From the NCBI GenBank assembly GCA_001421185.1, contig LJKK01000132.1:1-39320 (forward strand): 39,320 nucleotides of DNA. Direction: 5' to 3'. The notes below the pieces were generated by a model. That model searched no databases and was not told where the DNA came from. It worked only from the letters and a program-made list of their open reading frames with translations. How positions within the stretch are numbered: position 1 is the stretch's first letter; each line of letters starts with the position of its first letter. Made by a program: the position numbers and the translations under genes. This stretch comes from Methanomassiliicoccales archaeon RumEn M1 (GTDB lineage: Archaea > Thermoplasmatota > Thermoplasmata > Methanomassiliicoccales > Methanomassiliicoccaceae). Of the stretch, positions 35,157-39,320 are shown one piece after another.

Positions 35157-35619
35157 TTCGCTCCCCCAGTCCTGACGACAGGAGGGAAACGGTCTCAGGA
35201 TATCTGACTCTTTTGGATGTGACAGGCGAAGTGGTTTGGGTTAGCGCTACCTAATCATTCAGGTACAATGAATGGAGGCGCAGAACAACCAAATGGTGGT
35301 CAAAATAGTATCTGTCCTTATTGGTCTAAGACGCATAGCTGAATAACGGACTTTTCACATCTCCCCGTCAGTCTCCCCACATAGTCTCTCAATTAGTAAA
35401 GCAGTAACGCCTCAAGTTTGGCCTCCATAATCTCGTGCAAATGGCCCCTCGGTAGTTGATATGGCCCACTCTAGCCACAAAAAAGGGCGATGATAAGGAT
35501 TGCAGTGGCGAGGCTTTCCATCTGGCTGATTGAGTTCCAGATGTCAAATTATTAAGGGTCTGCTCGCGTGAGTGCAAACTGATGGCATCAGGGCGGATAA
35601 GGGTTTCGAGCCTAATACA
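35157..35619. other. Intergenic region upstream of the giant helicase gene
   Basis: About 460 bases, AT-rich, with no convincing gene. It holds the leader of the helicase gene, including a short TCCTG-acga-CAGGA inverted repeat (35170-35183), and the converging 3' side of the small Cys4 gene. No tRNA or attachment-site repeat was found. Confidence 0.45.
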
Positions 35620-36018
35620 TCAAGAATGGGATAAATCCCTTATTAGCTGCTTGCACACGCTACAGACGGACACGACCACAGAGCCATGCCACACCTCATC
35701 CATCTTTACGGATTCTATGCCCTCATATAGTTCCGTTCTGATCGATGGATTATACCTTTCTACCTTGTCCAGTCTTTTCTTATTAGACAACTGATATTTA
35801 TTCCCAAATATATCATACGAAACTGATTGAGCCTCATCCGAGAGCCTGGCTGCCGACTTACTTCTAATTCTACTATAATTTAAGGGGTTTCCAGCCTTTA
35901 CATCTTTAATGTATTGGTCAATATTAACATCGAGTATCGACCTCAGATATGCTCGACACTCTTCAAGCGTTCTACCGCAGATGTAGCATCTCGACGAATC
36001 CGTACGCTGTGGATCCAT
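35620..36018 (-). CDS. Small four-Cys zinc-site protein, unknown function
   Basis: A 132-residue protein with a CYIC pair at residues 11-14, a further Cys at 21 and a CSVC pair near the C-terminus, so the two ends could be joined by a zinc ion. The middle is mostly polar and helical. I do not recognise the family; an HNH-like zinc fold is possible but no HNH residues are convincing. A GTG at 36051 would add 11 residues, but the TATA-like CTTATAATC at about 36040-36048 lies inside that extension, 27 bases before the ATG at 36018, so a leaderless transcript starting at 36018 is the better reading. Confidence 0.55.
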   Translation of the reverse strand: MDPQRTDSSRCYICGRTLEECRAYLRSILDVNIDQYIKDVKAGNPLNYSRIRSKSAARLSDEAQSVSYDIFGNKYQLSNKKRLDKVERYNPSIRTELYEGIESVKMDEVWHGSVVVSVCSVCKQLIRDLSHS

Positions 36019-36039
36019 ATGATATGAGATGGATATGCG

Positions 36040-36048
36040 ATTATAAGT
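36040..36048 (-). promoter_or_regulatory. TATA box of the small Cys4 gene (leaderless)
   Basis: On the minus strand CTTATAATC stands about 26 bases before the ATG at 36018, the exact spacing expected for an archaeal promoter that starts transcription at the first codon. Confidence 0.5.
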
Positions 36049-36052
36049 CACA

Positions 36053-36448
36053 ATGTTGAGCTATCCGGTCTCGTTCCGGATTGGTCGGATCATGCGGTCG
36101 TTACCCCACTTCCTAAACCTGGTCGAGGCGCTGGAGAGGCATGGCGTACGGATCGGGTCATCTAGCGATGGCCTCGACCACTCCACCTCTACGGGGTGCA
36201 TCATCAGGAACATCCTGGCATCCGTGGCCGAGTTCAGGACGACTCATCATAGAATGGACGAAGGAGGGATTGGCGAAGGCCACCCAGGAAGGGCGCTTTC
36301 CCGACCGACCCTGGTCAAGATCGACCTAGGTCGGTTCCTTAGGCTGATGGAGCAATCAGGCATGACTAAGGCCAAGGCATGCGGGATGCTGGGTTACTTG
36401 CAAGGGATAGTGAATAACCGCCTGAAGGAGGTCGAGCGGTCAGGATAG
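36053..36448 (+). pseudogene. Serine recombinase (resolvase) remnant, truncated and doubly frameshifted
   Basis: The translation contains the back half of a resolvase catalytic domain: FRIGRIMRSLPHFLNLVEALERHGV matches the usual W-x-DRL-RS-x-x-x-L-x-x-V-x-x-L-x-x-x-G-V helix, followed by HSTSTG and ILASVAEF. After AEFR the match moves to a second frame (LIIEWTKEGLAKATQEGRFPDRP), then returns to the first frame at TLVKIDL for the HTH-like tail. Two compensating indels (about 36238 and 36305) explain this. The N-terminal part with the catalytic Ser is missing. It is probably the remains of a mobile element's recombinase; a pair of sequencing errors could explain the frame changes, but not the missing N-terminus. 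Confidence 0.75.
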
Positions 36449-36529
36449 TTAGTTCAACTGACCCGCTAGCCTTGAGGCCGCCCCGCTATCCCACCAAACA
36501 TATTTCATCCTATATTTTTATCTAAGAGC

Positions 36530-37628
36530 ATGCCGGACCCCGAGCTGAAGGTGAAGCAGTACGAAGACCTCATCCATGGCGATGAGGGCCGGGAACCTGT
36601 ACGAGGTGTAAAGACCTCCCATTGAGATTTCCAAAGAAGGTAGTGGACTATCGCATCGATCTGATCAATCCTGGCGACAAGGACTGGTTCGTATCGAACT
36701 ACTCGTTCGATGACCACTCCGGCTCCGGACACATCGGCCTTACGACATATTCACAGAACAGTCTGGATGCCTTGATCATGATCGTCAGCCAGGACTGGGG
36801 GATGGCGTGCGAGTATCCAAAAGCCTGGTCAAGGGACGTTAACGAACTTGTTCCGGGAGAGTTCCGAGGATACGGGCTCGGTGAGACGAGCAACGAGTAC
36901 TTGAACAACACGTACCTCTTCAACCTGAACCGATATCTCCATTACGTCTTCCATGGCAATTTTCCAACAGGGGAAGAACCCTGCAAAGTGTCCTTGAGGA
37001 CCGAGAGATATAATGAGCTGTTCATGACCAATTGTGTTCTGTGCCTCAAGCAACCGTTCAGGGCCGGAAAAATCGCTAACGAACTAAAATGCAACTCTGG
37101 ATACTTCAACCCCGAATGGGTGACCAAGTGTTCCCACCATTTGAGGAAGACCATCGAGTTGGTCGATCCCCAAATAATCATCCCAACGGGCGAGTGGCCG
37201 TTCAAGGCGATGTTCTACGCGATGCTGTCCGAACCTGAGGACGAACTGAAAGGGATATGGATACGCGATTATACAAGCTCTTGGTCCAGTACTACAACGC
37301 CATTGAGCTCAAGGACGAAGACTTGTCCGAAGAGAGCAGGAAGATCGTCGGGAAGTTGAGAGGATTAGATAGAGTGTTTCCGACCTATCATTGTGGCCGC
37401 CACGGAACGAACGGCAGGTATGCCAAGCATCACTTAGAGCTGATGAAGAAGCACAAAGTCGAAGAGACCTCCGAGGATGCCGCTTGGTTCATGAAAATGG
37501 GCCCCGTCCCGCCCGAGTGGGGCGAGGTCAAAGAGACTATAATGAGAAAACTAGGGGAGGACGCCAAACTAACCGTGAATCAGCAATACTGTTCGAAATT
37601 GGACGGAGGATGCAGCAAGAATGGGTAA
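36530..37628 (+). pseudogene. Uracil-DNA glycosylase-like gene, frameshifted
   Basis: Two overlapping frames together make a UDG-superfamily-like protein. The first (from a TTG at 36622) holds IMIVSQDWGMA, in the place of the family's water-activating G-x-x-P motif, then NELFMTNCVLCLKQ and LVDPQIIIPTGEWPF, which fit the next core strands. The second frame, entered near 37257, holds FPTYHCGRHGTNGRYAKHHL, matching the late His motif. Upstream, an ATG at 36530 begins MPDPELKVKQYEDLIH, which joins the main frame only through two further shifts, so the start is uncertain. Whether it removes uracil or a modified base is unknown. Defence islands often carry DNA glycosylases, so it may once have been part of the defence set. 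Confidence 0.55.
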
Positions 37629-37865
37629 GGTGTGAACCGAAACCTCAGTATATAAAGAAACGAGAGAAATCGTTCCCTGCAACAATGACCCTTTAGTCAA
37701 CATCCCCAAACTTTCAGGTAGAAAAAAAAACCCCTATCAAAAAACTTTGAACAATTGGAGCCTTGTTATCAATGATTTATCTAAGGTTTCCATGTCACAT
37801 AATCTAAATAATGATAAATACTACTTAATTCATACACGGAGCATTATAAAATAAGAGGTGAGGCT
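37629..37865. other. AT-rich gap before the DUF5343 gene
   Basis: About 240 bases. An A-run followed by CCCC and another A-run (37722-37745) and several TATA-like stretches are present. ATTATAAAAT at 37843-37852 is close to the next ATG; a further TATA-like site lies near 37805-37820. No gene is visible. Confidence 0.4.
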
Positions 37866-38498
37866 ATGAACGAATATCCATCAATCGTAACCTCGGGTAA
37901 ACTATCGGCGTTTCTTTCAGAGATACAGGAAGCTAACGTTCCTGTGAAGTTCTCACTAGAACTCCTTAAGACTATGGGATATAAGAGTAGCAATGACAGA
38001 CCTCTAATCCCCATGCTTAAGATGCTCGGTTTCATTGACGGGAGCGGCAGACCCACAGATCTTTATAAGCAATACCGGGACAAGACCAAATGCCGTTTTG
38101 TTCTTGCAGATGGAATTAGGCGAGCTTACAGCGATCTTTTCGCTATTTTCCCTGATGCATATAACAAGGACATCGAAGCCTTGAAAAATTTTTTCAGGCC
38201 GAGGACGAACGGCGGGGAAGACAAGGTGAATGTTATGGCCCAGACCTTTAGAGATTTAGTCGCTCTTGCTGATTTCTCTAACGATGGGGAGAACACCATC
38301 GCTTCGATTGATACTCCCGAGCCATCTCAAGCATCGAAGGTTGCTCTAGGAAGGTACCAAATCGTTGGTTCTGGTCAGGCAATGACCTTGAACATAAACA
38401 TTCAGCTTACTCTCCCAGAATCCAAGGATCCTGATGTCTACAATAGTCTTTTCGCTGCGCTGAGGAAGCATCTCCTGGATAGAGAGAAGGATATTTGA
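37866..38498 (+). CDS. DUF5343-family protein
   Basis: A 210-residue protein that begins with YPSIVTSGKLSAFLSEIQEANVPVKFSLELLKTMGYKSSNDRPLIPMLKMLGFID, the pattern of DUF5343: a winged-helix-like fold with a K-F--ELL--MG--SSNDR core. A GIRRAYSDLFAIFPDAYN stretch follows, then a Ser-rich linker and a C-terminal strand with TLNINIQLTLPESKD. It likely binds nucleic acid or a partner. It precedes the HEPN-like gene with a one-base overlap (TGATG), so the two form an operon. An AGAGGTGAGG ribosome-binding sequence precedes its ATG. Confidence 0.75.
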   Translation: MNEYPSIVTSGKLSAFLSEIQEANVPVKFSLELLKTMGYKSSNDRPLIPMLKMLGFIDGSGRPTDLYKQYRDKTKCRFVLADGIRRAYSDLFAIFPDAYNKDIEALKNFFRPRTNGGEDKVNVMAQTFRDLVALADFSNDGENTIASIDTPEPSQASKVALGRYQIVGSGQAMTLNINIQLTLPESKDPDVYNSLFAALRKHLLDREKDI

Positions 38499-39019
38499 TG
38501 TTGGAGTCTTGGGTCAGAGCCAGTCAAGATTTCACTGCCGAGGCTCATAAAATATTGAGCAAACATGAGACTTCGAAGTCTAGGGTGGTCATTCTTGAGC
38601 ATACTTACTCCCAGTTATCGAGCTTAAGCGTGAAGCAAGACGATTTGTTTAGACAGGCGTTGCGATGCCTGGAGAACGAACTCTTCCGTGCATCACATGT
38701 CATGGCGTGGGCGGCCTTCATGGATTTCGTCGAGGTTAAACTTGGTGAAGATGGGTATAGGGAAGTCAATAGGGCGAGGAAGAATTGGACGATCACTTGT
38801 CCAGAAGATCTCCGAGAATACCCTGACCATCAGGTTTTAGAATGTCTGACGCTCGTCGGCCTTATCTCCAAGACTGAGGAGAAGGCACTGAAAGGCAAAC
38901 TATCTACAAGGAATGAATGCGCCCACCCTTCTGACTACTATCCTGAATTGAATACTAGCCTAGGGTACGTTTCAGACCTTATTAACCGTGTAGCAGCGAT
39001 TCAAAAAAGGAAGATATAG
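38498..39019 (+). CDS. HEPN-like RNase candidate, partner of the DUF5343 protein
   Basis: A 173-residue helical protein from the ATG at 38498. Near the C-terminus is RNECAH (R138, H143), the R-x4-6-H catalytic motif of HEPN ribonucleases, within KLSTRNECAHPSDYYPELN, a pattern also seen in proteins that follow DUF5343 genes. An upstream helix with ENELFRASHVMAWAAFMDF resembles the first HEPN helix. There is no membrane segment. HEPN proteins act as toxins, abortive-infection nucleases or CRISPR-associated RNases; a toxin paired with the DUF5343 protein as regulator is inference. Confidence 0.65.
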   Translation: MLESWVRASQDFTAEAHKILSKHETSKSRVVILEHTYSQLSSLSVKQDDLFRQALRCLENELFRASHVMAWAAFMDFVEVKLGEDGYREVNRARKNWTITCPEDLREYPDHQVLECLTLVGLISKTEEKALKGKLSTRNECAHPSDYYPELNTSLGYVSDLINRVAAIQKRKI

Positions 39020-39320
39020 GTCGACAAGACCTTACGTAACTGGCATTCATTAGAATCCAAAGCTCATAGTATGAGGGAATGCCGATTGCCCTTGCCTGAC
39101 ATAAATCATTATTCTCCAATTGTAATGGACCTCATCCAATTACCATGGCGTGCAACCGATTGTGCGAACCAACTCGAGATCGCGTAAGCTATAGATTCAG
39201 ACACTATTATATGTTATAGTTATATGTAGATAGATATATACTATAACATAAGACTTTGCTATAGGGCCGACCCAGTTGGAGTCATCAGGGGAAAATGTCA
39301 ACAATGTCTTTAATCAAGGG
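39020..39320. other. AT-rich non-coding end of the window with a long inverted repeat
   Basis: About 300 bases with no gene. The main feature is an inverted repeat at 39204-39250: TATGTTATAG (39210-39219) and CTATAACATA (39241-39250) are perfectly complementary, and the arms extend inward with one extra base to about 16 base pairs around a GTAGATAG centre. It may be an operator pair, a terminator hairpin or a recombination site. Sequence after it may belong to the next gene's promoter. Confidence 0.5.
39210..39250. repeat. Long imperfect inverted repeat, AT-rich
   Basis: Perfect 10-bp arms with a 21-base middle, most of which also pairs. The arms are almost pure A/T, so a DNA-binding site or promoter palindrome is as likely as an RNA hairpin. 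Confidence 0.55.

Noticed and set aside
35389-35577. Minus-strand ORF of 62 codons upstream of the giant helicase
   Set aside because: No ribosome-binding sequence, no family resemblance and biased composition; probably chance.
1-39320. CRISPR array, rRNA, tRNA or insertion sequence with terminal repeats
   Set aside because: No regularly spaced direct repeats, no rRNA or tRNA folds and no transposase other than the decayed serine recombinase were seen.

Overview
The window is a high-GC archaeal chromosome segment followed by a mixed-composition accessory region. The archaeal assignment rests on the ribosomal super-operon, which carries archaeal/eukaryotic-type proteins (S4e, L32e, L19e), aIF1, the RNase P protein Rpp29, an archaeal SecY, an EMC3-like membrane protein and Cbf5. 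The absence of L34e, L14e and adk from the secY-cmk-cbf5 end, together with a MtaA/MtbA-type methylcobalamin:coenzyme M methyltransferase and high GC, suggests Thermoplasmatota, plausibly a Methanomassiliicoccales-like methylotrophic methanogen. That placement is inference; no rRNA is present.

Layout. 1-3957: the end of a TctA-like permease, then a minus-strand operon of an inactivated RecA/RadA-like protein, a small conserved protein and a PolB2-type family-B polymerase with eroded active-site motifs. 4000-4696: a non-coding region with the super-operon promoter and a long structured leader. 4697-20401: L3-L4-L23-L2-S19-L22-S3-L29-aIF1-Rnp1-S17-L14-L24-S4e-L5-S14-S8-L6-L32e-L19e-L18-S5-L30-L15-secY-EMC3 homolog-cmk-cbf5, with very tight or overlapping junctions. 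20403-26612: accessory metabolism and regulation: a double-CDGSH Fe-S protein, an MFS transporter with a MtaA-like methyltransferase, a Bat-type HTH regulator, an acetate-transporter-family protein, a membrane protein with an XRE-GNAT fusion, and a zinc ribbon protein.

26613-39320 looks like a defence or mobile island. AT-rich genes (a zinc-ribbon/PH-domain protein, a small Cys4 protein, a DUF5343 protein with a HEPN-like RNase, a decayed serine recombinase and a decayed uracil-DNA-glycosylase-like gene) flank a GC-rich 2251-residue DUF4011/SF1-helicase/Vsr-like nuclease/DUF3320 protein. The composition break, the recombinase remnant and the defence-type domains all suggest horizontal acquisition in several steps.

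Several conserved genes (polB, secY and the acetate-transporter gene) carry single-base frameshifts. In an essential gene such as secY this most likely reflects consensus error in the assembly, although slippage at its C7 tract is possible. The same caution applies to the broken genes in the island, but there the decay is heavier and more likely to be real.
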